Part shown: one piece after another, positions 25,677 to 35,158 of the stretch | Position numbering within the stretch: the stretch's first letter is position 1 | How the letters are laid out: every line of letters starts with the position of its first letter | NCBI RefSeq assembly: GCF_009653635.1 | Contig: NZ_PPFD01000003.1 | Span: forward strand, 310,001-374,000 | Length of the DNA: 64,000 nt | Direction: 5' to 3' | Origin: Endozoicomonas sp. OPT23 | Lineage (GTDB): Bacteria; Pseudomonadota; Gammaproteobacteria; Pseudomonadales; Endozoicomonadaceae | The notes under the pieces: model-generated | Databases searched by the model: none | What the model saw: only the letters and a program-made list of their open reading frames with translations | Told to the model about the DNA's origin: nothing | Translations under genes and position numbers: made by a program

Positions 25677-26240
25677 ATGAGAAAAATATATCTGATAGCT
25701 GCCATGCTGCTTTCACTAAGCCTGAACACTCAGGCTTACACTTATTCTGCTGCGGGTAAGGAACCGCTGATTGATGGTCGTGAAGCACTGATTCAGGCGG
25801 CCAACAGCAATGATTTTGTTGCGGCCAGCAAAGCGTACCAAAAGGTGGAAGAAGAGGTTCTGTATTTCAAACAGGAATACGGTATTGATCTCGACACCCC
25901 CATGCGCAATGCGCTGAAAGCCAAAGACGCTAGTAAGGTAACCAAGGTTTTGAACAAAATCTATGTTGCCGAAATCAACCGTCGCCTGACCGGTGCTGAG
26001 AAAAACATTAACGACTATCAAGTCGCTAAAGTTCTGGTAGTGAAAAGCAAACTGTTTCTTGATCTGCTGACACCCCAAATGTCTGCCGAGCAGAGAGAGC
26101 AAGCAAATGAGGGCATTCAGGGCGCTCTGAAAGCTGTGGGCAATCCGGGTGTGTTTGGTGTAGGTGCAGCGCCTGCTGATCCTGACACCATGAAACAGAG
26201 TCATACAAAGCTGATGCAGGCTTTGAAAATCTTTCAATAA
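25677..26240 (+). CDS. Small exported helical protein of the FTR1 operon
   Basis: The 187-residue product has a signal peptide (RKIYLIAAMLLSLSLNTQAYT, cleavage near residue 20) and is then almost entirely helical: DGREALIQAANSNDFVAASKAYQKVEEEVLYFKQEYGIDLDTPMRNALKAKD. This resembles the periplasmic helical regions that accompany FTR1/EfeU systems (an N-terminal domain of some FTR1 proteins, or EfeO-like proteins), where acidic residues bind iron. No cysteine is present. It lies 24 bp after the FAD gene and 15 bp before the GT-C-like gene. A periplasmic iron-presenting role is inferred. Confidence 0.6.
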   Translation: MRKIYLIAAMLLSLSLNTQAYTYSAAGKEPLIDGREALIQAANSNDFVAASKAYQKVEEEVLYFKQEYGIDLDTPMRNALKAKDASKVTKVLNKIYVAEINRRLTGAEKNINDYQVAKVLVVKSKLFLDLLTPQMSAEQREQANEGIQGALKAVGNPGVFGVGAAPADPDTMKQSHTKLMQALKIFQ

Positions 26241-26255
26241 ACTGGTTGATTAACC

Positions 26256-27713
26256 ATGACTGCCAGCACATCGGGACTGTTTTCCGAACGAGTTCCCGAG
26301 CAGATTTCTCAACGAAATTCAAAAACGTCAGAACTGTCTTCTGTTCTGACGGTGCTGGCTGTCGCACTGACATTTCTGATCTGGACTATCTGGTCTTACT
26401 GGCTGTTTCAATACCCGATGAAAATCGGCCATGATGATGCCCTGTTTTTTGCCCGTGGCATTGAGCACTTTTCTGTCGTAGAAATCAGTCCACACTTCCC
26501 CGGTTACCCCGGCTTTATTGCCCTGGCTTCAGTGCTCAGTATTTTTACCACACCAGAGTCCGCCGTTGTTCTGACCAGCCTGATTTCCGCAGTTATTCTC
26601 CCATGGCTGCTGGCTCTACTCTTTATGGAGTTGTCTGGAAAAGATTACACGCCAGTTGCCGTACTGTTTCTGATCTCCTTCATTATTCTGCAACCTCTTC
26701 TGGCAGGAATGGCCTTAAGTGGCCTGACCGACCTAACAGGGCTGGCCTTCTTTATTGCTTCTCTGATTGGCTGCTACAAAAAAAGAAACCTGCTTGCCGG
26801 ATTGATGCTGGGCATGATGCTGGCCTGTCGCCCCTCCTTCTTTCCTCTGGCCATTGGTCTGCTGATTGCCCTGCCATTGATTACTGACAGGCAACACCTG
26901 CTGACAACCTATGGCAAAGGGTTGCTGGGCGTTATTCTGGTTGCTGTTCCCTGCCTGCTGTTTGTGCTGGCAAAGGATGGATTTGCTTACTTTGAGGAAG
27001 GCCTGCGTTTCACTCAAGGGCATTTTCAAATCTGGGGCAACACTGTCAGCAGCTCACTGCCCAACTGGCAGCAATGGTTGAATACGCTTGTCACAGCATT
27101 TAGCTGGCCATTTATTGCTGTCACTCTGCTTTCTTTAACCGTTGGCCTGATACAATGCAGCAGCCGTTTTATTACCTTAATAATCGTCGTGTATCTTGGC
27201 TGGATACTGTTGGCTCAGAACCCGGATAACCTGCGTCATTTTGCACCGGTACTGTTACTCTGGCTGTCTGTACTTACTTTTCAGCTGCAACAATTAATTG
27301 TCATATTTAAGACTATTCTTTCTCTAGTCATTGCCACAGTGTACCTGTCTCTGTTTACCAGCCAGATCTCTTTTGCTGTTTTAGATGCCCCTGCCCAACA
27401 GGCAACTGACTGGTTCAAAGAGCACAGTCAGTCACCAGAAAAAGACTTTAATCGCAGGGTTCTTGGCACCAACTATGCCGTCAGTACTCTTCGCGAAGAG
27501 CTGCCTGACTGGCAGATCTACGATATGTATTACCCCAGCAGCGAGCTGGTCCTGAGACAACAACAGGGTTACCGACTGAGTGGCACCAAACAGACGGATC
27601 TTCAGCTGATCGCTGAATTTCCAGGCCGGTTTACCGGCGAAAAAAAGCTTTATCTTTATCAGTATGCTAAACCGGTTTCGAGGATGACTGGCAGAAGCAT
27701 CGACACACCTTAA
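26256..27713 (+). CDS. Polytopic GT-C-like membrane protein
   Basis: The 485-residue protein has about ten membrane helices after a hydrophilic N-terminus of 30 residues and ends in a soluble domain of about 100 residues. In the first external loop it carries HDDALFFARGIEHF followed by PHFPGYPGFIAL, the layout of the catalytic loop in GT-C glycosyltransferases (PMT/ArnT superfamily). These use lipid-linked sugars on the periplasmic side. No closer family is recognised. It sits between the small helical protein and the multihaem cytochrome with 10-15 bp gaps. Glycosylation of an exported partner from this operon would fit, but this is speculative. Confidence 0.6.
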   Translation: MTASTSGLFSERVPEQISQRNSKTSELSSVLTVLAVALTFLIWTIWSYWLFQYPMKIGHDDALFFARGIEHFSVVEISPHFPGYPGFIALASVLSIFTTPESAVVLTSLISAVILPWLLALLFMELSGKDYTPVAVLFLISFIILQPLLAGMALSGLTDLTGLAFFIASLIGCYKKRNLLAGLMLGMMLACRPSFFPLAIGLLIALPLITDRQHLLTTYGKGLLGVILVAVPCLLFVLAKDGFAYFEEGLRFTQGHFQIWGNTVSSSLPNWQQWLNTLVTAFSWPFIAVTLLSLTVGLIQCSSRFITLIIVVYLGWILLAQNPDNLRHFAPVLLLWLSVLTFQLQQLIVIFKTILSLVIATVYLSLFTSQISFAVLDAPAQQATDWFKEHSQSPEKDFNRRVLGTNYAVSTLREELPDWQIYDMYYPSSELVLRQQQGYRLSGTKQTDLQLIAEFPGRFTGEKKLYLYQYAKPVSRMTGRSIDTP

Positions 27714-27722
27714 GGTCAGAAA

Positions 27723-30662
27723 ATGAGCGGTCTATTTTCAGGAAGAAGTCTCAAGGGTGGCTTGAAACGCTGCCTTGCCCCCTTATCTTTATGTCTGCTG
27801 ACAGTATTGCCATCAGCCCAGGCAGCGGATAAGAGTACCTCAATACGCTGGTCGGAAGACAAAACCAGAATTTACAGCAGTAACTTTGATGGCGGCAGTG
27901 TCAGCATAATCGACCGTGATAGTGGTGAGCTGCTGAACGAAGCCGTACTGGGTCGTGATATTCGCCGACTGGCGTTTAACAGTGATCAGAGTCGTCTTCT
28001 GGTGTCTGACTATCTGTCCGACGAAGTTATTCTACTGGATGGCCAGAGCCTGAAAGAGATCAAGCGTATTAAAACGCCAGCTCGCCCATTTGGTGTGCTC
28101 TTTGATGAAACGAACAATCAGTACTATGTCACTTCTTTCGAAGGTCACAAGCTGCTGGTGATCAGCTCGGAAGGGGATATCCGTCAAACCATCGAAGTGG
28201 AAGAAACACCACGAGGGCTGGCACTGACTGATGACCATCGCTTGCTGATTACTCACTCATTGAATGGACAAGTGTCTATTTTTGATGTCAGTACCTCATC
28301 ACCAAAACTGAGCAAGATCATTCAACTGATTGATACACCTACTGTTGATAAGGCGACTACACCTCAGGGCAAACCACGCCTGCTGGATAATATTGCTATC
28401 TCCCCGGACGGCAAACAGGCCTGGCTTCCTCACGTGCTCTGGTCATTCAGTCGTGACTTTCAGTTCCAGTCCACGGTATTTCCAGCTATCTCCATTCTTG
28501 ACCTGACTCCAGGCAAGGAGCACGAACTGGTTCAACAGCGTAAGCAGCTGTTCAAACAGATCAATATTGTAGAAAGCGGTAACCGCACCCGTATCGTCTC
28601 CAACCCACACGACGCCGTCTATTCCGACGACGGTAAAAAACTGTTTATCTCTCTGGCGGGCTCTGAGGATCTGATGGTATTCGATCTATCACGTCAGGGC
28701 AGTCTTAACAAAAAGCGTCACCGTCGTAAGAAGTTTCAGGGTGGAGCTAAAGCCACACAAATTTATCGTAATATTCCGGGCGACAACCCTCGTGGCCTGC
28801 TGATCAATGGCGACGACCTGTTCGTACAAAACGCCATGAGCCTGAATCTGGTGAAGTTCACCACTGGCGGACAGGGGCCTTTTGCCAAGGCCAAGGTTAA
28901 AAATAAGGATTTTTCCACGCTGGTCAGTAAAGACCCACTTTCCCCAGAAGTTCGTTTGGGCAAGACGCTGTTCAACAGCGGTAACACTCTTGATAACCCA
29001 GAATACCCAATGGCCGGCGACTTCTGGATGAGCTGTAACTCCTGTCACTTTGACGGCTTTAACTTCACCAACAAGCAGCTGATGGCTGATGGTCAAAAGG
29101 ACAAGAAAGTTAACGCTTTGACTGGCCATCGTGATGTAGTGAAGATGATCGCTGGTGACCCGGTCGGCGCTTATGTTGATATGGTTCAGAAGACTCAGGG
29201 CGGCATGGGTGCCAATCCGGCTTTTTCTGACGTTGAAAAAATTGATGTTAATAACCCTCCGACAGAAGTCGTACGAATGATGTCGGCTCTGAATCAGTAC
29301 ATCAAAACTCAGGAAAACCTGCCGTATCTGTCCACATGGCTGCGTCTGGACGACAAAAAGAAGTTTACTCACAAGGAAGAGTGGCTGAACTCGGCGTCCT
29401 GTGAGTCCTGCCATACCAGCATTTATAACCAGTGGGCGGATTCCAACCATGGTATGAACATGGACAATCCTTACTATCGTCAGCACGAAGACTTCGCAGC
29501 CAAGGTAGAAGGCGAAGACTTTCGACAGTTCTGTCGCGGCTGCCATACACCACAGATGATCATGAATGGTTTTGAAGGACCATTCCGTGACCATGGTGAT
29601 ATGCACGAGAAACGTGGTCAGTCACTGCTGGATGCTTTCGATAAGGGTGAAGCGGTTAATGAAGCAGGCACAGGCTGTTTCTTCTGTCACCGTGTAACCA
29701 AGGCTGAAGATGCTGGCGGTAACGCTGATATGACCATCAACCTGAAAGATCGTCAGGGTTATATCTTCGAGGAGTCTACCCAAGCTGTTGGTCAGTGGTT
29801 GGCTGAACGTCAGATTAATGCACTGCCAGAGACTCACAAGGAGTCTTACTCCAATAAAGAGCTGTATAACAGCTCTCTTTATTGTGCGACTTGTCATAAC
29901 GAATTTACACCGGGACCGGGTGCTATAGTCAACGACAACTATAACGAGTGGCAGAAATCAGAGTTCTTTAACCCTGAAGACCCATCGAAAAACAAAACCT
30001 GCATCGACTGTCATATGACGGCGGATGTCGTTGATTTTGACAACCGTGTTGGTGGCCAGTCCACTAATGATGGTCCGATGAAGAAAGACGTCCGCGTTCA
30101 CTACTTTACCGGCGGCAACTATTACTTCACTGGCCTGCGTAACCCTGAGCACGCGAAACTCAGCAAGGATATGCTGAAGGGTGCTGTGAAAATGGTTGTA
30201 GACAAATCAGACAATCTGTTCAGTGCCAAAATCACTAACACCAATGCGGGCCACGCTATGCCGGGTGGTGCTCGTCGTCAGGTATGGCTGGAAATCATTG
30301 CTACCGATGCCAACGGTAAAACCGTCTTCGAAAGCGGTGTGATGAAGGATGGCGTTATCCCGAAAGATTCCCGCAAGTTTATTCAGATAAAAGTGGATAA
30401 GGACGGAAAGCCTGTGGGACAGCGATTCTGGCGTTATGAGAAGATCGGCAAGGACACCCGCATTCAGGCTGGTGAGACCCGCACTGAGACCTTTGAGCTG
30501 CCAAAGGATATTCAATATCCAGTGACGGTCAGCACTCGTATGCTGTATCAGGTGTTTGCCAAGGCGCTGACCGAAAAGGTTAGAAAATATGCGCCGGATG
30601 TTGAGATTCCTGAGCCTGAAATAGTGGAGATCAAGAAGATCATAAATACTTTCGAAGAGTAA
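27723..30662 (+). CDS. Exported hexahaem cytochrome c with N-terminal beta-propeller
   Basis: The 979-residue product has a signal peptide ending near SAQA (residue 34), then a YVTN/NHL-type beta-propeller to about residue 400 (repeats such as DGGSVSIIDRDSGELLNEAVLG and RLLITHSLNGQVSIFDV). Six CXXCH sites follow, near residues 438 (CNSCH), 560 (CESCH), 604 (CRGCH), 652 (CFFCH), 721 (CATCH) and 760 (CIDCH). The first lies in a segment recalling di-haem peroxidases, the others in a cytochrome c554-like domain. The last 170 residues are a beta-rich domain starting near ITNTNAGHAMPGGARRQVWLEI. It is periplasmic or surface-exposed. As last gene of the FTR1 operon it could act as iron oxidase or reductase; function is inferred. 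Confidence 0.85.
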   Translation: MSGLFSGRSLKGGLKRCLAPLSLCLLTVLPSAQAADKSTSIRWSEDKTRIYSSNFDGGSVSIIDRDSGELLNEAVLGRDIRRLAFNSDQSRLLVSDYLSDEVILLDGQSLKEIKRIKTPARPFGVLFDETNNQYYVTSFEGHKLLVISSEGDIRQTIEVEETPRGLALTDDHRLLITHSLNGQVSIFDVSTSSPKLSKIIQLIDTPTVDKATTPQGKPRLLDNIAISPDGKQAWLPHVLWSFSRDFQFQSTVFPAISILDLTPGKEHELVQQRKQLFKQINIVESGNRTRIVSNPHDAVYSDDGKKLFISLAGSEDLMVFDLSRQGSLNKKRHRRKKFQGGAKATQIYRNIPGDNPRGLLINGDDLFVQNAMSLNLVKFTTGGQGPFAKAKVKNKDFSTLVSKDPLSPEVRLGKTLFNSGNTLDNPEYPMAGDFWMSCNSCHFDGFNFTNKQLMADGQKDKKVNALTGHRDVVKMIAGDPVGAYVDMVQKTQGGMGANPAFSDVEKIDVNNPPTEVVRMMSALNQYIKTQENLPYLSTWLRLDDKKKFTHKEEWLNSASCESCHTSIYNQWADSNHGMNMDNPYYRQHEDFAAKVEGEDFRQFCRGCHTPQMIMNGFEGPFRDHGDMHEKRGQSLLDAFDKGEAVNEAGTGCFFCHRVTKAEDAGGNADMTINLKDRQGYIFEESTQAVGQWLAERQINALPETHKESYSNKELYNSSLYCATCHNEFTPGPGAIVNDNYNEWQKSEFFNPEDPSKNKTCIDCHMTADVVDFDNRVGGQSTNDGPMKKDVRVHYFTGGNYYFTGLRNPEHAKLSKDMLKGAVKMVVDKSDNLFSAKITNTNAGHAMPGGARRQVWLEIIATDANGKTVFESGVMKDGVIPKDSRKFIQIKVDKDGKPVGQRFWRYEKIGKDTRIQAGETRTETFELPKDIQYPVTVSTRMLYQVFAKALTEKVRKYAPDVEIPEPEIVEIKKIINTFEE

Positions 30663-30752
30663 CCACTTATCTGTTGTCACTGACGATAAACAGCCAGAGT
30701 TACGGTAACGGTTTATTCTTGTTCCGATAATCCATCAGAATACGAATAAACC

Positions 30753-31982
30753 ATGCCATATACTCTGGATGAGATTCGAGCCATGGATCAAGAGGATCCG
30801 CTGGCTCATACCCGCTCTCTCTTTGACCTTCCTGAAGGCTGCTATTACTTCTGTGGTAACTCACTGGGAGCAGCCCCTGTAACAGCCCAACAGTACCTGT
30901 TTGATGCTCAACAGCAGTGGCAAAGTCAGCTTATTCAAGGCTGGAATCAGGGCTGGATGGATGCTCCCAAGCGACTTGGCAATCTTCTGGCTCCACTAGC
31001 TGGTGCCAGTCAAGATGAAGTACTAGTCTGCGACAACCTCTCCCTCAACCTTTATAAGCTGCTTGGCTATATCACTCAGCATCAGAACAATAGCCGCAAA
31101 GTTATACTGGCTGAAGATCAGGGCTTTCCATCCGATTCCTATATCTGCCAAAGCTTCTGTCAGTTCTCTGGCTATGAGTTTCAGACGTTTGATCCAGAAA
31201 GCATTTCTAAAAGTCTGGGTTCAGACACAGCAACCCTGGTGATCAGTCAGGTTGATTACCGGACCGGACAGCTCAGGGACATGAAAACCATAACCCGACT
31301 GGTTGAATGCAAAGGCGGTGAAGTTATCTGGGATCTGGCTCATTCAGCAGGTGCAATGCCTGTAGAGCTGAATAATCTGGGAGTGAAGTATGCCGTTGGT
31401 TGCACCTATAAATATCTGAATGGCGGGCCAGGGTCGCCTGGCTTTGTTTATGTCAGTAAGGTCGTTCAAAACAATGGCTGGCAACCATTGGCTGGCTGGT
31501 TAGGACACAAACAACCTTTTGCTTTTGATCAGGAGTACACCCCATCTGAAACCATTTCAACCTTTCGTACCGGCACTCATTCACCTCTGGCTTACAGCGC
31601 TTTGGAAGCTTCACTGAAACTCTTGCAGAAAATAGACCTGAATGATGTCAGGGAGAAAAGCCTTAACCTGAGTCGTTTGTTTCTGGATGGTATAAAGGAA
31701 ATCTGCAAACAGCATGGTATAGAAGATATAACTCCCAAACCTGAACAGCGTGGCAGTCAGGTAGCACTGATTCATAACCAGCATGGTTATGCCATGGTTC
31801 AGGCGCTGATTGCCCGCGGCGTTATCTGTGATTATCGTGAGCCGGGGTTGATGCGATTTGGCTTCGCGCCACTGTATTTAAGCTATGAAGATAGTTGGAA
31901 CGCTGGCAGGGAAGTTGTTGAAATGCTGAATAACAGGGAATATGAAAGGAAGGAATTTCAGGTCAGGCAGAAAGTCACCTGA
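30753..31982 (+). CDS. kynU: Kynureninase
   Basis: Kynureninase is a cytoplasmic pyridoxal-phosphate enzyme that cleaves kynurenine to anthranilate and alanine in tryptophan breakdown. The 409-residue product has the family features YFCGNSLGAAP near residue 33, VISQVDYRTGQLRDM, WDLAHSAGAMPVELN with the cofactor-binding aspartate, the likely Schiff-base Lys220 in GCTYKYLNGGPGSPGFVYV, and GTHSPLAYSALEASL. Other kynurenine-pathway genes are not in the window. It is 90 bp after the cytochrome gene and convergent with the next orphan, whose stop lies two bases away. Confidence 0.93.
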   Translation: MPYTLDEIRAMDQEDPLAHTRSLFDLPEGCYYFCGNSLGAAPVTAQQYLFDAQQQWQSQLIQGWNQGWMDAPKRLGNLLAPLAGASQDEVLVCDNLSLNLYKLLGYITQHQNNSRKVILAEDQGFPSDSYICQSFCQFSGYEFQTFDPESISKSLGSDTATLVISQVDYRTGQLRDMKTITRLVECKGGEVIWDLAHSAGAMPVELNNLGVKYAVGCTYKYLNGGPGSPGFVYVSKVVQNNGWQPLAGWLGHKQPFAFDQEYTPSETISTFRTGTHSPLAYSALEASLKLLQKIDLNDVREKSLNLSRLFLDGIKEICKQHGIEDITPKPEQRGSQVALIHNQHGYAMVQALIARGVICDYREPGLMRFGFAPLYLSYEDSWNAGREVVEMLNNREYERKEFQVRQKVT

Positions 31983-31984
31983 AA

Positions 31985-34165
31985 TTATGGTTGTCGCATC
32001 CCCTTTGGCTCACTCTCCCGCCAACCAATATAGCCTCGAGCTTTATTTTCAGCAGGTGCTAGATCGTGCTTGTTCGGCTGTTTCAATAGAACAGAATAAT
32101 CTTTGGAGATAAGGTCACCACTCTTTAACACGTAGTGTTTACCATCAGCCGATTTTTCTCTTATACCAAGCCAATTTCTTTTAATCTGGCTATCAAAAAC
32201 CTTTTTGCCGATTCCTTCTATTTCCTTATCAGCAATAAACTGACAGAGCTGCTTTGACTCAGACTTATCAAACATTTCTATTGCTTTCAACGCAGGATGT
32301 GTTTCTACGTAAGGTGCACCAGCTTCGGCAAATTTTTTTTCAAAGTGTGGAGCAACATGGACTCCGGCTTTTATCATGTCCTTATAATTAGCGGATATCA
32401 TCGATACTTCAACGGCATTAATATGTCGAGCCATAGTAATCAAGTGATTTCGAGCCTGCTCCTCAGATATCTCAGAACTGTCATGGCTGAGAGAGTGGTA
32501 TAATTTGACCACCTGTTCTGAGCTGCCCTTATTCGCACATAAAGACACAGATTTGGAAAGCTGCTGAGAGCTGATCAGCGGATATATTTGAGAAGGTGCC
32601 GAGAGAGACAGGCAGAAATGCTGAATAGCATCCTCCCCAACAAAGCAGTCATTATCTGGAGCCAGGCAGTTCCGGTCGATCAAGCTATTCCAAAGACTAC
32701 CGTTTCCACCACCCTCCATGCTGACCATTTTTTCCAATAGTTCATCATCCAGTAATTCACTTTGCCTTAATAGAGAAAGCTGAAGATCGTGAACATATTT
32801 TGTGTGTAGTATATTACTGGACAGAGCATGGTCTCTGAAACCGCTATATTCTCTAATATATTCACGCGCTACTTCTGGTTGTACAAAACCAAGGAACAGG
32901 GGGGTTGGTTTACCCGTAACAGATGCAGCTTTCGCTAAACTCTGATAGAGCTTGTTCTGAGCTGTCCAGTTATCCATCACTGAAAACGTATCATCTTCCA
33001 TAACTGGATAAGGGTAATAAACTCCTTCCCTGTGCTCCATACTAAGCCACTGTCGCTCTGAATATCGCCCTTTAAACTTTTTGTAATAGCTATCAAGAGG
33101 CTTATTCTCCAAAAGCTTGTGCTCGAAGGCTTCATCAAAGTAAGCGCAGGGAAAGCTGCTGACAGATTTCCCTGCAGCTTCTACTTCTGTCCTGTAGACC
33201 TCTTCCAGCTTCCTTCCCAATGAAACCATCTCACCAATATATTTCATTGGGCTGTTAATGAATGAATCAACTTCCAGAATCCGATCAAGCTCAGCAGGCT
33301 CCGTCATAACACCCCTGAGCAGTGCCTTAAGCTCTTTTGTACTTTCTTTTATTAATGCAGGGTTATTAGCCAGACTCGTCTCAAAGGAGCTCTTCTCCCA
33401 AAATAGTTGGTGAGAAATCTTATCTTTTATCGATTTCTCGTCTTCGTTAAAGTGCTCCCTTGGCTTACATCCATGCCCCTTCATAACAACAGAATCAAAC
33501 AAGCCCAGTAATACCTGATGCTCCGATTTTTCTCTCGTTTCTTTAAGGCACTCAGCAGTGTACCCATTTTCATTAAGGAACAGGTCTAATAGGGAAGCAC
33601 CAATGCTGTCAGGGTGAGTTCCCTGTTCGGCAAAAAGAGTAACAGGCTCCAATGAGCCCTCACTATGAAAGACATTTTCTTCAGGAAAAACCAACCGACA
33701 CCATATCAGTTCAGGAAGGGTTTCACGCACTTTTTCATAATCAGCTTTATTAAGCAGTAACCTCTTCCCGAACTTGTTTAATGCACTTAAAAGCTCAACA
33801 GTGCTTTCGCTTGCAAGATTTAGACGATCAAGACCTGTGGTATTGTACGATTCCAGAACTTCCTCAGCCTTTTCACAACTCATTTCCTGATCAAGCTCTA
33901 ACCCAAATAAAAGGGCTACCTGACTTCGATCCCTGTTAAAATTACCGGTCTTCGTTGACGAGTCTGAATTTCCATGAGATATCAGCCTCTGTGAGAGTAA
34001 CTTCCCAGACACTTTGCTATCGCAAGCTGCCCTGATACTGACGCCTGGTTTGATTGTTACGTTTCTTCCCTTATAGCAGACACTTTCAGTTGCTACAGAA
34101 TCCCTCGGAGCTGAGTACGTACCCAGCATTGTCCTATCAACTGGCAAGCCTGGTCGAGTTATCAA
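31985..34165 (-). CDS. Large orphan protein, effector-like
   Basis: I do not recognise this 726-residue protein. It has no signal peptide or membrane helix. The N-terminal 70 residues are Ser/Thr/Arg-rich and probably disordered; the rest is mostly helical with many charged residues. The gene is visibly richer in A+T than its neighbours and stands alone downstream of ribA, with no paralogue in the window. Large soluble orphans of this kind are common in host-associated gammaproteobacteria as secreted effectors, but nothing in the sequence proves secretion. TTG 34165 is used because AGGA lies seven bases upstream; ATG 34129 is the alternative. Confidence 0.6.
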   Translation of the reverse strand: MITRPGLPVDRTMLGTYSAPRDSVATESVCYKGRNVTIKPGVSIRAACDSKVSGKLLSQRLISHGNSDSSTKTGNFNRDRSQVALLFGLELDQEMSCEKAEEVLESYNTTGLDRLNLASESTVELLSALNKFGKRLLLNKADYEKVRETLPELIWCRLVFPEENVFHSEGSLEPVTLFAEQGTHPDSIGASLLDLFLNENGYTAECLKETREKSEHQVLLGLFDSVVMKGHGCKPREHFNEDEKSIKDKISHQLFWEKSSFETSLANNPALIKESTKELKALLRGVMTEPAELDRILEVDSFINSPMKYIGEMVSLGRKLEEVYRTEVEAAGKSVSSFPCAYFDEAFEHKLLENKPLDSYYKKFKGRYSERQWLSMEHREGVYYPYPVMEDDTFSVMDNWTAQNKLYQSLAKAASVTGKPTPLFLGFVQPEVAREYIREYSGFRDHALSSNILHTKYVHDLQLSLLRQSELLDDELLEKMVSMEGGGNGSLWNSLIDRNCLAPDNDCFVGEDAIQHFCLSLSAPSQIYPLISSQQLSKSVSLCANKGSSEQVVKLYHSLSHDSSEISEEQARNHLITMARHINAVEVSMISANYKDMIKAGVHVAPHFEKKFAEAGAPYVETHPALKAIEMFDKSESKQLCQFIADKEIEGIGKKVFDSQIKRNWLGIREKSADGKHYVLKSGDLISKDYSVLLKQPNKHDLAPAENKARGYIGWRESEPKGMRQP

Positions 34166-34430
34166 TGCCTTATCCTAGTGTCAGCCTTCTCAGACTCTTA
34201 ATCGGCCTTTTGCAGGGAGCCTGTACACATCGACTGGCATAATGGAATGTAAAAGCCAGAGGTTAATATTCGAATACTTTCTGGAACTGTTTTTTGAAAT
34301 AGGAAGAGACTATAGGAGTGAATGGCAAGGAAGGAGGTGTTTTGTCTACTGATATGGAGAGTGATATGAAGACTATCTAAAAGCCTATCAACTCTCCACA
34401 CTCAGGCTAAGAGGGTAAAGCGGTAATGAA

Positions 34431-35024
34431 TCAGGCTGTATCGTAAAGATGCCCAAGCTTCCACACTTTAGTCGTCAGATACTTCTCATTATGAGGATTC
34501 TGACCCGTCTGGTGAGGCTTACGCTCAACCACTTCAATACCCTGACTGGTCAGTGCATCAACTTTTTTGGGGTTGTTAGTCATTAAATAAACCTGTTCAA
34601 CGCCCAGGTGATCCAGCATGGTCTTGCACATATCGTATTTACGCAGATCCGCTTCAAAGCCTAACTCTTCGTTAGCTTCAACGGTATCCAGACCTGTATC
34701 CTGCAACTGGTATGCACGTACCTTATTCAGCAAACCAATACCACGGCCTTCCTGACGCAAATAAAGAATAACACCGCGACCTTCATCGGCGATCTTACGC
34801 ATGGCGGCTTCCAACTGTGGGCCACAATCACAGCGCATACTGAACAGGGCATCCCCTGTCAGGCATTCTGAATGGACTCGGGCTAATACCGGTCCACCCT
34901 GGCTGACATCCCCCATGGTGAGAGCCAGATGCTCCTTGCCGGTGCCACTCTCTTCAAATCCATGCATGATGAACTCACCAAAAGGGGTCGGCAAGCGAGA
35001 CTCTGCAACAAAACTAACAGACAC
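34431..35024 (-). CDS. ribA: GTP cyclohydrolase II
   Basis: RibA opens GTP to 2,5-diamino-6-ribosylamino-4-pyrimidinone 5'-phosphate with release of formate and pyrophosphate, the first step of riboflavin synthesis. The 197-residue product contains the zinc ligands in [24 protein letters not shown], the loop [35 protein letters not shown] and the C-terminal region to [15 protein letters not shown], all standard. GTG 35024 is chosen because GGAG lies six bases upstream. It is separate from the rib operon proper. A copy of the dispersed repeat ends just before its ribosome binding site. It supplies the activity that appears lost in the second domain of the ribB product. Confidence 0.95.
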   Translation of the reverse strand: MSVSFVAESRLPTPFGEFIMHGFEESGTGKEHLALTMGDVSQGGPVLARVHSECLTGDALFSMRCDCGPQLEAAMRKIADEGRGVILYLRQEGRGIGLLNKVRAYQLQDTGLDTVEANEELGFEADLRKYDMCKTMLDHLGVEQVYLMTNNPKKVDALTSQGIEVVERKPHQTGQNPHNEKYLTTKVWKLGHLYDTA

Positions 35025-35041
35025 TCACTACTCCTCAATAA

Positions 35042-35100
35042 GTGTGTGGACACACGCAATAGAATATGAAATCAGCCATTCTTCTCATAACGGCCGGTAA
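35042..35100 (-). repeat. Dispersed hairpin-tail repeat, copy D
   Basis: On the reverse strand the stem GCCGTT/AATGGC (35089-35094 with 35075-35080, one wobble) is followed by ATATTCTATTGC and a perfect terminal hairpin GTGTGTCCACACAC (35042-35055). The tail end lies 18 bases before the ribA start codon, so the element is probably part of the ribA leader. Confidence 0.75.
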
Positions 35101-35158
35101 ATTCGCATGTCCGGGTACTTACAGTCTGGTGATGGATTGTATCAGAGCAACCATCAGA

